A DNA stretch of 64,000 nucleotides, from positions 1,984,001 through 2,048,000 of the forward strand of contig OX637620.1 of the NCBI GenBank assembly GCA_951802195.1, read 5' to 3'. Within the stretch, counting starts at the first letter, position 1, and every line of letters starts with the position of its first letter. The notes beneath the pieces are model-generated. The model made no database searches and was not told the DNA's origin. It saw only the letters and a program-made list of their open reading frames with translations. A program made the translations under genes and the position numbers. Below, piece after piece: positions 20,673 through 33,500 of the stretch. This stretch comes from Tausonia pullulans (taxonomy: Eukaryota > Basidiomycota > Tremellomycetes > Cystofilobasidiales > Mrakiaceae).

Positions 20673-23056
20673 ATGGTGTCCTTCACCCTCCCCTCAACTC
20701 ACTTCCTCTCCCTCCTCCCGACTTTCGGTCCCTCCAACGCTCACCCGTCGTCGTCGGCCCTTGCCCCCGCGACCTCGTCCCTCGCGTCAGCCGATTTCGA
20801 GGTCGACGTTCGAACGGGTTTCCTCCCTGCTGAACCACCACTGGATGTCCTTCCTGCCCAATACGCTGTCTGGGACGACCTCCTCGAACGCGCCAAGAAC
20901 CGCGAGGTCGGCCTCGCAGGCGAGGGCGAGGTTAACGGCCTCGGTGCCCGGTGGAGACGCGACGTCGAAGAGGTGAGCTGCTTTCCTGACCCTGCTCTCT
21001 TCCTTCTGTCCACGCTTTCTCGCCTCTTCTGGCTTTTTTCTGCCGATAGTGGGCACGGGGAATATCAAGCCCATCCTAACAGCCCACTCCAGACGTCTCT
21101 TGGTCTCCTCTCAGCTGAGGCGGGCTGACCAAGGTCGAGGAAGGCGTGATCGGCGGGTTGACTCAGCAAGCTGAACATTCTTGCTCAGCCTTGGACGAGC
21201 GGTGGCACTCACGCGTGTGCCCTAAGTCCTGGCGGCAGACATTACCCTGTTCAATTGTTTCAAAGGCATGAGTTTATCGCAACGTTAGCATTATTGTGGT
21301 GGTGTGGTGGAGTGGTGGAGTGGTGGAGTGGTGGAATCCCCGTACACACACAGGTGCAGGGGACCCTCCTCCATGACTCGAGTGCCCTATTGGGGCACGC
21401 AGGACTTCGTTGGTCCACATTCTCTGCCCGTTATCAGATCTTCCCATGTCTTGTTCTCGAGATATTACTGGTCCGGTTTGCCACCACCGCTGTTTCGCAC
21501 GCCGTTGCTGTGTTTGGATTCCTGCTCCACTTCACCGCCTACCCTTGCTTCCCCGATCTTCACAAACTCTTGTAATGACCATTCGTCTCTTTCGCCAGAT
21601 GCCGATTCTCCGCCTCCCCGCCGAGCACCTCACGGCTCCCCACCTCCATTTCGCTTCGGTCACCTTGACCTTCCTCACCCACTTCTACATCCACTCTCAC
21701 CCTCCGCCTACTTCCTCGCTCGCTGTCCCGCCATCGCTCTCCATCCCGCTCAACCAGGTCTCGGAGCTTCTTGGCCTCCCTCCCGTCCTCACCTACGCGA
21801 CATCGGTCCTCTACAACGTCCTTGCGCCCTCTCCTACAGAGGTCTTCTCGCTCTCGAACCCGCCGATGACCGCCCGGCAGACATTCACAGGTCTTGAGTC
21901 TGAGGTACAGTTCTACGTCGTCTCGTCCCTCATCGAGCTCCACGGCGTTCGCGCTCTTGGGATCATGCGTGCGGCCCTCGATGAGGCCTTCGTTGGCGAC
22001 AAGCTGGCCCTTCGTCGGATCTCGGCCGGCCTCCGCTCGCTTGCGGGCGCCATTACGGACCTGACCGAGGTGATGCGAGGGATGAGGAAGAGGTGCGATC
22101 CAGAGGAGTTTTACTGGTTGATTCGCCCGTGGTTCAAAGTGAGAGAGAAAGTTTTTTCGTAGTCTGTAGAGTTACCCGTTCGTCTGCTGATCAACCTCCC
22201 GCCCATCTTTAGGGCTCCGACGGAGAAGGTCCTGGTGGACTTGGGTGGCTCTTCGAAGGCATCGGAGTGGACGGCCTCGGCGAGCGTCGCATCGTCAGTG
22301 GACCTTCGGCCGGACAGTCATCTCTCGTCCATGCACTCGACGTCTTCCTCGGCATCGACCACGCCCCTGCCAAGCCTTCTGTTGCCCCTACGCCTGTCAA
22401 CCCGCCCTCGGACAAGGGCAAGGAGAAGGAACAGGCCCCGGCTCTAATCTCGGCGACGGACAAGGCGAAGGGTTCAGACGAGACGTTCATGCAGCGAATG
22501 TTGCAGTACATGCCGGGCCCCCACCGCCGATTCCTCCTCCATCTCCAAACGACGAGCCCGACGATCCGCGACCTCGTGCTTGAGAACCGTGACTTTGAGG
22601 ACGGCTCTCTCTCTCGGGCTTATGACGAAGCGGTCACGGCGATGGGCAGGTTCCGCGATGGACACAGTGCGCTCCTTTCCCTTGTCTTTCCCTTTTCGAC
22701 TGCTCGGCTGATATGCTTCTCTCTCCCCCCTTCAAGTGATCATCGTGGCTCAGTACATCATCTCCCAAGCTCGTCGTCCTCCTCCCCCTCATCTCTTCCC
22801 TCACCTTCAGTCGGCGGACTCCGATTCCGACGGCCTTGTCAACTCGCTATCCACCGCTCCACCGAAGATGAGGGAAGCCGAGTCCTGGCAGACCGGCGGA
22901 GAAAAACTTACTGCGTTTGACGATGCTACCGATGGAGAGGCCGCCATCCGCGGGACGGGCGGGACCGCACTCGCCAAGTTCCTCAAGGGTACAAAGGCAA
23001 GGACGGTCGCTACTCTCGTTGGAGACTGCCCGGTGGCTGGTTCGACTGCCAAATGA
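20673..23056 (+). CDS. BNA2: Indoleamine 2,3-dioxygenase
   Basis: Haem enzyme that opens the indole ring of L-tryptophan to N-formylkynurenine, the first step of the kynurenine route to NAD+. Exon 1 starts MVSFTLPSTHFLSLLP at 20673 and ends ARWRRDVEE. After an unusually long intron (20974-21598) the protein continues MPILRLPAEHL, LTFLTHFYIHS, LGLPPVLTYATSVLYN, FYVVSSLIELHGVRAL and EEFYWLIRPWFK. A short intron then leads to GSDGEGPGGLGWLFEGIGV. The family core MLQYMPGPHRRFLLHL and the proximal haem His in RDGHMIIVAQYI (split by the last intron, GTGCGC..TTCAAG) are present. The C-terminus ends VAGSTAK at 23056. A Ser/Pro/Lys-rich insert of about 40 residues follows the GIDHAPAK segment. Cytosolic; no signal peptide. 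Confidence 0.92.
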
Positions 23057-23332
23057 AAGGGTTACCAACATCTTGTCCAATCTTTTCATTGATACAACTT
23101 TTTTTTACCTAGACGTTTCCTTCGCTTGTGTGTGTGTGTGTGTGTTCTGCCTTATGGTCTCTGTGCCCCATTTCCCATCTTTCTGCCCCCTGCTCCCTTT
23201 CTCCTTTATCATAGAGCGCTCTGGAGCCGTATCTTTTCCTTATCATGATTTCACGACGGCCTACACTCGGTGATATACTTGAATATATGGAAGCAAAAAA
23301 AAGAGCAAACAATAATAGCCCTCACTCAAGAA
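23057..23332. other. Intergenic region with (GT)n microsatellite
   Basis: Region downstream of the dioxygenase gene. It contains a GT dinucleotide run at about 23127-23145 and T-rich sequence likely to belong to the 3' UTR. Nothing else is recognised. Confidence 0.6.
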
Positions 23333-24031
23333 TCATATACCCGCCTGATGAGGACCAAAGTAGATGGGCGACAACTCTTTCGTGATGCCGTTGCCAGGCG
23401 GCTGCAGCGTCGCCTCCTGGTGCTGAAAGATGCCACCGAGGAGGACGAATGGCGCCACTGAGCCTTTCGTGCTGCTCGGCGTACCGGAGACAATGGAAGA
23501 TTCATCCCAGGAAACATTGTCGCTGTCTGGAGAGCGGGCGCTGAAGCTGGAGGGATTTTGGAGTCGGCGAGATACAGCCTCCTTGATACTGGAGGTAAGG
23601 AATCCATTCAGATACATGCGAAACGAAGCAGAGGTGGGGGGTAGACCTGCGTACGACGTAGACCGATACTTCGCCTGAGTTGAGCGGGTCTCCGCGGCCG
23701 TCCAACGTAAGGTCCGGATCTGTTCTTGCTGAAAGGAGTGTCCGTCATACACGGGTTCAAATTTATGGGAAAAAGATGGAAAGACATGCAGACTGACGAG
23801 GTGCCGAGGTCATCGTCGCTCCGCTGACTGGCTATGATCTTTTCGATCTTGCTCTCCTCATGGCGTTTTTTCTTGCGACGACGCAAAAGGAAGTACGCCA
23901 GGGTAAAAGTGAGGACGAGTCTATCAAGGTGGACGACTACGCCTCCTGCGAGCTCTCTTTCGCCACGATGAGACGACTTACCCAAAGATGGTCTTAATGT
24001 CCGGGACCGTTCTTGGGAAGGAATACATCAG
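23333..24031 (-). CDS. Possible single-pass membrane protein (uncertain model)
   Basis: Minus-strand pieces look coding but the exon chain is not solved. One contains a hydrophobic segment followed by a strongly basic stop-transfer stretch (VLTFTLAYFLLRRRKKKRHEE, about 23880-23930), then KIEKIIASQRSDDDL. The downstream piece (about 23752 to 23333) is Ser/Thr/Gln-rich with KEAVSRRLQNPSSFSAR and SWDESSIVSGTPSS, and ends in a natural stop at 23333. This order would suit a type I membrane protein with a cytoplasmic tail. A candidate start is the ATG near 24031 (MYSFPRTVPDI), but the splice phases I tried do not all agree, so start and joins are provisional. Confidence 0.3.
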
Positions 24032-25030
24032 TATCGGACCCCTTTAATGATAGATTGAGAGAGAGCTCACAGGTGTGAGCTTTGTCCTGGCGGGGACCAC
24101 CATGTCGATTAGTCAGTCTGCGTGACAAATGCTGCATAGGAAACACCGGAGTGTCAAACGGAGCAGACAAAAACGGGGATCACATTACGAGGATATATGC
24201 TCAGTTACTCACACTACCTCACAGTAAGGAGTGATGATAGTTGTCGCCTCAAGCAAAGTGCGACGACGAAGACAGATCAGAGATGTGAAGCCGGCCGAGA
24301 GCCACGCCATCATCGGCCCTCCTGAGCACGACTCACAGGTGTGTGTACGTTGTGATGACTCAGTTCAGGAAGGTGATAGTAGGTGTTATATTTGAACGTA
24401 TAATCAAGTCTGTAGGTGAATGCATATGAACAAGAAGGACTCGTAAGGATGCGGTGGCTACGGCTGCGGTGATGGCGCGCGATGGCCGCGGCTCTCGAAA
24501 ACTTGTCCTGGGACGAACGCCATCGAGAATTTGACGAGATTAAGGTGTATATGTAGCTGATGTGTGAATCTGGCTCATGCTGAGAAGGAGATCTGGGTGA
24601 AAATTGAGATAAAAGGGAGGAGCGGGAGGGGCTTAGGTCACGTGCTCGCCCCCACGATGCACTTGCGGGCCACACTTGCTTGCTCTTACGCCAAGCATAC
24701 CCCCTCCGGCAAAGCTCTGACTTGACAATTCAGATCCCAGGCAATTCTTCAACCCTTTGGGGGTTAGCATCCGGACGGACCGGTCATCCGCGTCTGGAGT
24801 CGAGACTTGTCGCCTGGAGCAGCTGCTGCCTGGAGGAGCCGGCTGATGCCCTGTCTTTCGTTGTATCTTTCTTTTCTCTTCGGAGATATTTTCGGAAAAA
24901 CCCAATTTATTTCACTCAAGGCCTCACCAGGTGATTTGACCTTCCGAAATCGCTGACCGTTTGTCGTTCAACAACGATCTTGATTCCGGTTCTCGTATCG
25001 GTGTCAACCGAATGACAGCGATGCTAGCAT
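24032..25030. other. Intergenic region, no gene recognised
   Basis: About 1 kb with lower GC and only short open frames on both strands. I see no splice-consistent coding chain, RNA gene or repeat. Confidence 0.5.
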
Positions 25031-25038
25031 GATGACAC

Positions 25039-26032
25039 TTGTTTCCTCTTATCTTCCGTTTTCTCCTCCCATCCTTCACTTGGATCTTCACATCTGGGAA
25101 TCATCACAATCACTGTACATATCTGCATCTTGGGAAATGGGTTGTGTCGGCGAGCCAGATCATCGGCTCACAAATACTGGCAGAAGGCGTCGACGTGGTC
25201 ATTATCTTTCATCCTCACGAACATGTGCTGCTCGACCGAGATCACATCCACCTCTGGTCTGTACGACGTCACTTTAATCCATCATTAGAAGAGATATAGA
25301 GGATTTTCGTGACCTCCGACTCCTCTACCTTGCAGGCAATGCCGAAGAAGGACCATCTTCCGTGTCTATCAGATGAGACATCTTTCAATCGCATGCCCGA
25401 GGGTGAAATCGTCGTCGACGTCAATGGGAACTGGGACTTTCCAGGGTATGCCTTGCATCGACATCATTAACCCGCCCTCGTCCATCCCATTCTTGAGTCC
25501 AATTCCGAGATCAAACGACACTGGTCGAAGACCCCTCCGTCATTTTTTCGTCTCATCTTCAGGCTGGTGCATCCAAACATCCTTCTGCTCATTATCGTCT
25601 CGCGAAAACCAATTTGGTCACCAGTGCCAGTATGGCATCTCGAGAAGGGCACATTTGAGAAACGCTTTCCAAAACATTCATTTGTGGGTCATTTCTCCAA
25701 CTCCCTGTCATCTGTCTATCTGTAGTTGGTATTTGTTATCCCAATCTATGTCCGAACCAGAAAGAAGTTCATTCATAAATCCTTCGAGCGCACCAACACG
25801 CCCCTCCTCTCTGTCCAGCTCCGCTGGAGTTGTAGCAGTCATGACATATTGCGAGGCAGATACAGCTTTGAACCGGCCGCTCCTGTCGATCCAGGTGGAA
25901 CTTCAGCCCAAGAAGAAATGGGTAGGGAAAATCGACATTAAGGTTGCCGTCTTTGCCCAAGAGCGCTGCTTCAATGCAGGCGAGGCAGGAGAGAAGATCC
26001 GACAGGTCATTGAGGACGCCTGTGCTTTATGA
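25039..26032 (+). CDS. Possible spliced gene of unknown function
   Basis: Weakly supported. Segments with a coding look lie in order on the plus strand. A possible exon near 25337-25450 reads MPKKDHLPCLSDETSF and EGEIVVDVNGNWDFPG and ends at a GGTATG donor. Another begins after TTCAG near 25563. A final open stretch reads LNRPLLSIQVELQPKKKWVG and KIDIKVAVFAQERCF, then GEKIRQVIEDACAL, before the stop at 26032. Phases between them are not settled, and I recognise no family. It may be a small fungal-specific protein or a decayed gene. Confidence 0.28.
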
Positions 26033-26584
26033 GTGCGGTGGTCAGCGTGCCGTAGGGTAAGAAATCGGATAAGAAATACGAAGGAGATGAGAAAGTTGTA
26101 TCCGACAGGGGGAAAGGTAGTGCAGAACGTCGAGTGATTCTTCTTGTTGAACTACCGCTTTGGGTTGAATTGATTGCGAGTTGGCTGATTATTCATACTC
26201 CCAGTCCGCTCCGCTGAGTTCCTATGAGGATGCTTTTAGTCCGCCTCGACTACAATCCCAATGCCATTCTCTCATATGGACGGTCCTCTCGGAGGATCAT
26301 TGTCGGCCGAACTTTCATCACCCCTCAGCCATTTCCGCGACCTCCCAACCCCCCCACCCACCTACATTATTCAGCGACAGAACCTTCATCGCGCTGCCTC
26401 CTTCAGACGGGTACATATTGGGGCGAGAGGCGGGTTGGAAAAGCCGCCTCAGAGTGCGTCCTCCTTTTGTTCTTCGACAAGTTTGACATCAAGCTGATAC
26501 AGTAAGCTTAGCGGTGTCTTAAAACCCACAGGGAAGCTTCAACATCTAGGACTTGCAGCAGCATAACGTCGGGAGAGTCGCGCT

Positions 26585-26974
26585 ATGAGTCGAGTGTATA
26601 CCACCCACCAGGTTTGTCCTTCGCCACATCAATCGCTCATTCACTCCACATTGACCAACAGCAGTATCTCCAACCTTTTCACTCTCTCAGTGATACCGGC
26701 CTGCTCGCTCTCTGCGCTTCCGGCCTGGTCAACTTCCAGCGTGCTACGGACGACACCCTCGGGTTCCTGGTCAGCAGGGTTCTGGAGCCGTCTGGGTCAC
26801 CGGAGGGCATACCGCCTTCGCTCGAGCTGTCAGGGGATGCACACCGATCTCGTGCACTTGCATGGATTTTGCTCGGTCTGCGAGATCGTCATGAACCCGA
26901 GCTTTGGCCGGACGGTCATGAAGGGCACCGAGATCCTCGCCAGACGGCAAGTGCAAGGGTGGGTTTCAGATTAG
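26585..26974 (+). CDS. Small hypothetical protein, 94 residues, three exons
   Basis: Three exons join cleanly in phase 0: 26585-26611, 26662-26778 and 26834-26974, with introns GTTTGT..CAACAG and GTTCTG..TGTCAG. The product starts MSRVYTTHQQYLQPFHSL, continues TGLLALCASGLVNFQRATDD and GMHTDLVHLHGFCSVCEIV, and ends RRQVQGWVSD. It is compact, without a signal peptide or clear membrane segment, and has one CSVC pair. I do not recognise the family. Its stop is 31 bp from the stop of the convergent AKR1 gene. The length is too small for certainty, but phase agreement at two introns with no internal stop argues for a real gene. Confidence 0.45.
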   Translation: MSRVYTTHQVCPSPHQSLIHSTLTNSSISNLFTLSVIPACSLSALPAWSTSSVLRTTPSGSWSAGFWSRLGHRRAYRLRSSCQGMHTDLVHLHGFCSVCEIVMNPSFGRTVMKGTEILARRQVQGWVSD

Positions 26975-27005
26975 GTTCGAGGGGAGGGACACTAGATAAT
27001 CATAA

Positions 27006-30000
27006 TCAAACGTCCTCGCTCGTTTGGATAGGCTCGTATCCTCCCCCGGTACCTCCATTCGAGCGCGACATGACCCGAGTCTTCTGCCTGGAAAGTCGGA
27101 GAGCACGTCTTTCAGCGTGAGGAGGATCGGGGAAGCGATCGCGGAGAGTGCTGGACGCACGTCTGAAATCCCTCGGGCGGAATGGCGTAAAGCCGGTTGT
27201 AGTCGACCCCCAGTGTCTGGCCGGCTGTCCAGAAGTCGGAACAGTTCTAAATTCAACAAAATATAGTCAGCAAGATCACAGGCAAAGATAGTGCCGATTC
27301 TATTGAAGCTCTTACCCCGATCAGGCCCGCATCGAACGGGTTTTGGTCCTTTCCGGCCCGCATGAGCCCGCTAGCGGCCTTGCCTTTGGTGAACCGGTCA
27401 AAGCCGAGAATCTGCATGAGGAACTCCCATGCGCCGGCGATTGGTCCACCGCCCTTCCGCAACACCATATGCGAGTGGCCGTGTCCACGTCCACCAATCC
27501 CTCCTGCGGTGCCTTCGCCGGCAACGCCGCTGGTGACGGGCGTCGGAAGCGAGTCATCGGACCCGCTCGGCTCGTCCACACCCGTCGGGTCAAGGCTCAC
27601 TTCAGCCCCGGCCCCGCCGCCCATACCCGCCATGGCCCCACTCTGGTCTCTCAGCGATGAACCACCGCGGCCGCCCATAAAGCCGTACCGACCGAGATTA
27701 GAAACCTCGAGGGTCGTCATCTGCTTGGCGATCTGCCAGACCTGGCCGATGACGAGGATGCTCGTCCACGTGAGCTGAAGGGTGGCCCAAGAGGCGATGG
27801 CAAAGAGATGGGTGTCGTGGCCCGAGGCGGTGCAGAGAGCCACAGGGAGGACGCAGGGCTGGCCCGTCTCGGGTGTCCAAGATGGTGCGTTCTCGTAAAA
27901 GTCTTGGTGGCGAAGTGGAAAGGGGCAGCGCTATTAGCCGGCAACAGTTGAAGAGATTGGATGGATAGGGACGCACATGCGAATGTGAGAATGTCGAAAA
28001 GAATGATGTCGACAACTAGTCCGACGATGAAAAAGATGAACTGGCGGTGATTCCCGACACCAACTGTAGCGACGGAAGAGAGACTCAGTCAAGGGGCGTC
28101 CCGTAGCGAGGTAACCCAAGAGCGGCCGACCCACCGCAGTTCCAGACCCAAGGGCAGTGGCTGATGGTCGTCCAAGCGTCAGATCGCCTTCTTCCTCTGT
28201 CAAGTTCAGCGAGGGGAACTTGGAACTCACTGGTCAAATCGAGAAGTGCACCGGTTGTCAATGCGGCAGTGCTTGGACCGGAGCGGCTTCCTGGCCATGC
28301 AAGAGATGCAGAAGTTGGTTCCGTTGAAACAGCCGCGACTCGTCAAATCCTCGATGATCTGAGTTTGCGCGAACGTGCGAGTCAGTCGCTGATTGTTCGG
28401 GACAGCCTGAAGGCGACACAGCACACTGACTTCCTTGAGCTCGGAGTCCCCGCTCGGCCGCGGGGGAGACCCAGGGTCGAGCGTGATCGCGCGAACAAAG
28501 TTGTACACGGTGATGGTGAAGAGGATGCAAAAGGCCATGTTGATAAAGGCATAGCCGGGCGTGCCTGTGTAAGAGGGAAAGAAGGAGTGAGCTCACCAAT
28601 TCATTCTAGGAGCGTCACTCAAAAAAAGATGCAGCGCACCTCGGGCAAGGCGGGTCAGCCAGGCTTGGGCGACCCAGAACATGCTGGCGGCGATGATGGA
28701 AGAAAAGTAAGGCGACTTGGCAAGGGCATCGTTGGTCCCGTTGTGGTCAAGGATCGTCCTGGTAATGATCTACAAATGCGCAAGTAGGTGAGCAGGCGGG
28801 AATGGAAGGACGCCATAGAAACAGAGAACGGGATGTACGTGATGCATGAGGTAGAACTCTGCGAGAGCAAGAAAGGGCCCGGTGTACCACGGGAGGATCT
28901 CGAGAGTCGAGATGATAATATAGAAGAATAGGAGAGGGAGAATGAAGATGGCGACCTTGCTGTTTTTCTGATGGTCCCACAGTCTTAATCAGTTTAGGTC
29001 TGAATAAAGCGAGGAGAACAAAGAACTGCTGCCAGACTCACGGGATTCAGCGCAGGGATCTTCTCCCGCCCATCAGGTTTCCGACCAGCGTCCTCAAGAC
29101 CTTTCTTCCACGCCCCGATGCTCTTGAGCTCCTCAGCCATGTCCTTGGGCGTCTTACCCGACTCGTCCTTGACATCCAGGTCGGCACCGGCCTCGACGAG
29201 CCGCCGAATACAGACTTTGTTGCCCTTGACGACGGCCCAGTGCAGTGGAGTCAGCCCGCCGGAGTCTTGCGTGTGAGGCGAGGCGCCGTGCCGGAGGAGG
29301 AGGTCGACCGAAATGGCGTCGCCTACGCGGAGACGGAATACATCAGTCAAAGCCATCCGCCAGCGAGTTACCTGGGGCGGATGGGCTACACTGACCTTGG
29401 TACGCTGCCCACATGAGCGCAGTGTGCCCATCTGAGTCCTTGGAGTCGACCGCAACGGGTTGATGGAGTACGAAGAGTAACGGCATGACCTGGAGGAGGA
29501 TGGACAATGAATGACCTCATCAGACGCGTCGCGCGTTGGCCAAGTTGCAGAAAGGAACGCGACGGACCATGCTCGAGTGCGTGACAAGGTGGAGGGTGTT
29601 GAAGCCTTGCGAATCCGTGAGGGAGGGGTCGGCCCCTCGAGAGATGAGGAGGTGGATGATATAGAGGTGTCCGTTCCTGCCAGGCGAGCAGAGTCAACGG
29701 CAGGTCCCTGGACGAAGCAGGACAAAACGCGCGCTCCGTAGGTCACGCCTCGTGAAGGACCGTATGTCCGTCCTCTCCTGGAGGGTCCTTCCTCCTGAGC
29801 CGACCGTGGTCCGGGGGAGCCAGTTCGGAATCCTCGTGAAAGAGCAAGCACAGTTGAGACGAGAGAGGGAGAGAGGACAGCGAGCGACTCACCGGGCAGC
29901 CCACTGCAGCGGCGTCGCGATGAGCTCGCCTCCTATCGCGTCGACCTCGGCATCGTTGTCGAGTAGGTAGCGACACGCGCCCAACTGGAGGAAAGTCCAC

Positions 30001-30537
30001 ACAAAGCAGCATCAGCCTCGTGTTCAGAAAACGTACTATTCAGCAGTCACCCTCAAGGGCGCACCTGGGCGTTGATTCTGTGAGAGACATGGTCGCACCG
30101 CGGACCGTAACGTCAGCAACGTGCGCTCTCACTTGGCCGGAGAACCTAACGTGGCGCCAAGGTCAAGTACTCACGCTGCCCAATGCAAGGGAGTGACATG
30201 CTGATCATCCCTGTCGTTGACGCCCGCCCGCCCAGACTTGACGAGCTGGTCAATGGTGACGACGTCGCCGCGCTGAGACGCCGAGTGGATCGTGACCTGG
30301 GAAGAGCCAGACTGTCAGTTTCCCCTCATGAGCATACATGGGCCACAGCTCTTGAGAAGGACGAGTCAATGACCTGTTCATCCAGCAACGGCGCACTCGA
30401 TGTCGACGTCTTTGGACCGACGGCGGTGCTGGCGGCCTGTTCAGCGGCTCCAAGCGACGTGTCGTCGACGACCGCAGGCTCTGAGATGGCCGACTTGAGG
30501 GCGACGGCCGGGGGCTTTGATGGGGAAGATGCCATCT
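27006..30537 (-). CDS. AKR1: Palmitoyltransferase AKR1 (ankyrin repeats plus DHHC)
   Basis: Golgi/endosomal protein S-acyltransferase that attaches palmitate to cysteines of membrane-associated proteins. The start at 30537 gives [16 protein letters not shown]. Ankyrin repeats follow: [61 protein letters not shown] and [15 protein letters not shown]. Hydrophobic segments come next ([34 protein letters not shown]). The Cys-rich domain runs from [19 protein letters not shown] to [13 protein letters not shown], with the DHHC motif rebuilt across an intron (GTGAGT..CATCAG near 28170-28228). Further transmembrane helices and a Gly-rich loop precede [13 protein letters not shown], then [16 protein letters not shown] and a last exon ending PIQTSEDV. 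About ten introns; domain order and length match fungal Akr1. Confidence 0.93.
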
Positions 30538-33500
30538 GAGGCGTGTGCAGTATTGGCCTAGAAGAACGGTAGCTGGTAGCGCGTCGCCGGTGTTGGAGAA
30601 TGAGACGGAAACACCGCCGCATTGTCGTCTCGGCCGGCCACGCCGTGGGGAGGGGGCTGGGACGCTAGCGGATCGCGCGGAGGGGGGAAGCCGAGGCAGC
30701 CGGACTCTGCCGGTCCTTCGCCTCTCCCGCCTACAATCATCATGAACGACTGGACGACGCTCGGAGATTCCAGTTGTTTACATTAGCCTCTCGGTTTGTC
30801 TATCTACCTGAGTGCCATGTTTCAATAAGGTAGACGTCGCTCCGCCACCAACCCGCCGTAATGTTGTGCACGCTGTGCGATGCGAACATCTCCACGGAGT
30901 TCGCCGCAATGCGGACCAGCCCATCTGCCATATTTCGGCTTCCCCTTCTTGCTCAAAGCAATTCTGTCGGAACGAATTTCTGAGGGATCAACGCATCCAT
31001 CTCTTCCGCCAGCTGCTCAGGAAGAACAACCTCCCCACAGGCATGAGAGGGCGAGCCAGAGGATTGACCGTCGGCCACCCCCGGAGCTCGTCTTCGTTCA
31101 TCGTTGCTCCTCGCGTTCGTTGCATGAGTTGATCGAGATACCATACGCTACCTGATCACTCCTCTCTTTGACTTTCAGTCGTATATATACTTAAACCCCT
31201 CGCCTAAGGCACCCCTGGTCCGATCTGGACTCTTTTCCAGCAGTCACCTTGACCATATTCTGGATCCAGGGCTTCTCCATTAACGCCGGATATTGCAGTA
31301 TTCATATCTCGTAAGCTGGATATTCTTCTTCCTTTCCCTCGGTCTCAGCGATTCAACGGTCATTCAAAGGCAGCGCAAGAAACGGGGCTGCATGCATCTG
31401 CTCACGCGGGAGAAACCCTGTTGTGTTATAGTGGCGAAATCTCGCTCTTTCTCAAAGATCAGTCAATGTGCTGGATGTTGCGGGAGAACGAACAAACAGG
31501 GGGCAGGAGAGGGCAGTCCTCCGCGCGCCGGTCGTTTTAGCTCCCCCAGCGGGCTTCGGCTTCTCCCTCCTGCTTCCTACTGCCTGGCCAGCAGCAGCAT
31601 GTCCTCCGCCATTCGATCGAGTCTTCTTCACCGGGGACGGCCGGTGCCAAACTCTTCAGGGCATGGCCAAATTTGGCTTCTTCTTGAAGCGCTTCTTTCA
31701 TAGCCAACCTCGACGTTCATCCTTCCCGCATCAAAGAGCATGCGCTCTCCCTCTACCTAGCACTTGGACCATCAATATCGCCCTCCTTCACCGAACCTCT
31801 TGCCATGCCGTTGACGTCTATCGACGCGACGCTCGGGTAGGAGAGATTTCCCTGTTCGGTACGACGTGCACCCGGTCAAGAGCTGAAGCCATTCGTTGCC
31901 CTCCGGTCTTCAAATGTGGTGCGAACCCAACAGGACGCTCGTCCTCGTCTATGTCTAGTCCTTGCCTCCCCGTACTCTTCTTTCCATGCATTCTGAAGCG
32001 CCCAAAGCTGCCCCATTCTACCTCAAGGCTGCCTAGGCTGACTACTCGCTTCTTACTTTCGAGTGCGAGCGTCCTTCATGTCAGCTTGCACTCGATCACT
32101 TCGTCTAGCTGTTAGCCCTAATCCTTGAGAACAGACCTGATGGCGGCTTCCGCTCCACTGGGCTCTCAGCCATTGGGGACAGAGGATCGAGTTGCCCAAA
32201 ATCTGATCCAAAGTATCATTGCAGAGTTGTCACGTTCTTCCAAAAAGTGAGCACCATTGTTGTTCGCTGGCTCGCAGACACACCGAGGTCCATCGCGCTG
32301 ATCTTCTCTTTCATCCAGTGCCCGAACGACTTTACATTCAATTGTTGTTCGGTCCTCGGAGCTTTCGCCAGTGAGTATGTGGAATACCGTAGGCCATTGA
32401 AAGCGAGCCAAACTGACGAGTCATGAGCCGCAATTCAGTGTTACTTGCACCTGGCCACCAATGCGTACTGTGGAAAAAGGTGTCCAACTCTGTCGGGGCG
32501 CATATTGGTGGTATCTCTCATGCACCATTTCCCAGCGGTCCCTGTCTATTTGTTCTGCTGCATCGTGCGTGGCCTTGCCTGTGTAGCTCGTGGACGACCC
32601 CGGTGAACCTCGGCCTGGCTTCTTCGTCCCGAAGAGACGTACTGAGGAAATGAGGAGGTCTGCTTGTTACCTCGTCCGCAAAGGACTATTGAATTAGGCT
32701 CCTGAGTATTTCTTTCTCTCGACTGTGGGCTCACTACTCAATTCGCAAACACACAGCCCATCTCGCGAGCCGATCGCTCACACGAATTGGAATGTAGTCG
32801 ACTCGTAACTCTCCAGCATCACCGGCTACAGTGAATTTGTATGAACGAGGCTATCTCAGTTACCTGACTAGGTACTCATTTGTCTTTCGAACTCATCCCC
32901 ACTGGAGGTACCAGGCTTATCGTCTAGGGGCCTGACTTGTGAGTTCGTGGCATAGATCCAGCCTCATACTCTTCGACTTACTTTCTGACGCAACACTCTC
33001 TCCCTAGTGCTACACAGCCCGCATATACCGCCTGTACGCTCAGACCAGATCTGATCCCCCGGCGAGAACAGCCCGCTGACCTCGAGCTCCATCTCGCAAG
33101 ACGAAGGAGCGGTGGCTGGCTGCCCTCCTCTACCTTCCAGTCATCGCCTCTGTGGGATACCTTCTGCAATTTTAGTTCCGGGAGATGTTTTCCCTTCTTG
33201 GGACTCTTCCTTTGCCAGATGTTTGGGGCAATTGGAGAAGCCTGGTCGTCTCAGTTGCCCTTGAAAACTATGGGGGTCGGTCCATGAGAGATCTGGGCGC
33301 AGTTCGAGGATCCTATCCTTGCGGTCGCAGTTCTCTGATGCTTTGCCTCGGTGTTTCGGCATAATAAATGACCCTTAACCTCCATGTACCGACCTCAGTC
33401 TGAATTTGGGCCAAAGTTCCGGCTGATGTCTCTTTGGGTCGGTGTTCGCTCGCTTCTTCTATTGATCTACTCAGCCCTCTGGCTCGTCTGTGCAATTATA

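Noticed and set aside
31468-32115. 215-codon plus-strand frame
   Set aside because: Low-complexity Ser/Arg/Leu/Pro content, no homology recognised, and no supporting gene structure.
32139-32653. Possible cyclin-like spliced gene on plus
   Set aside because: The first two exons join, but later exons give no cyclin-box residues and several phases fail; evidence too thin to list as a gene.
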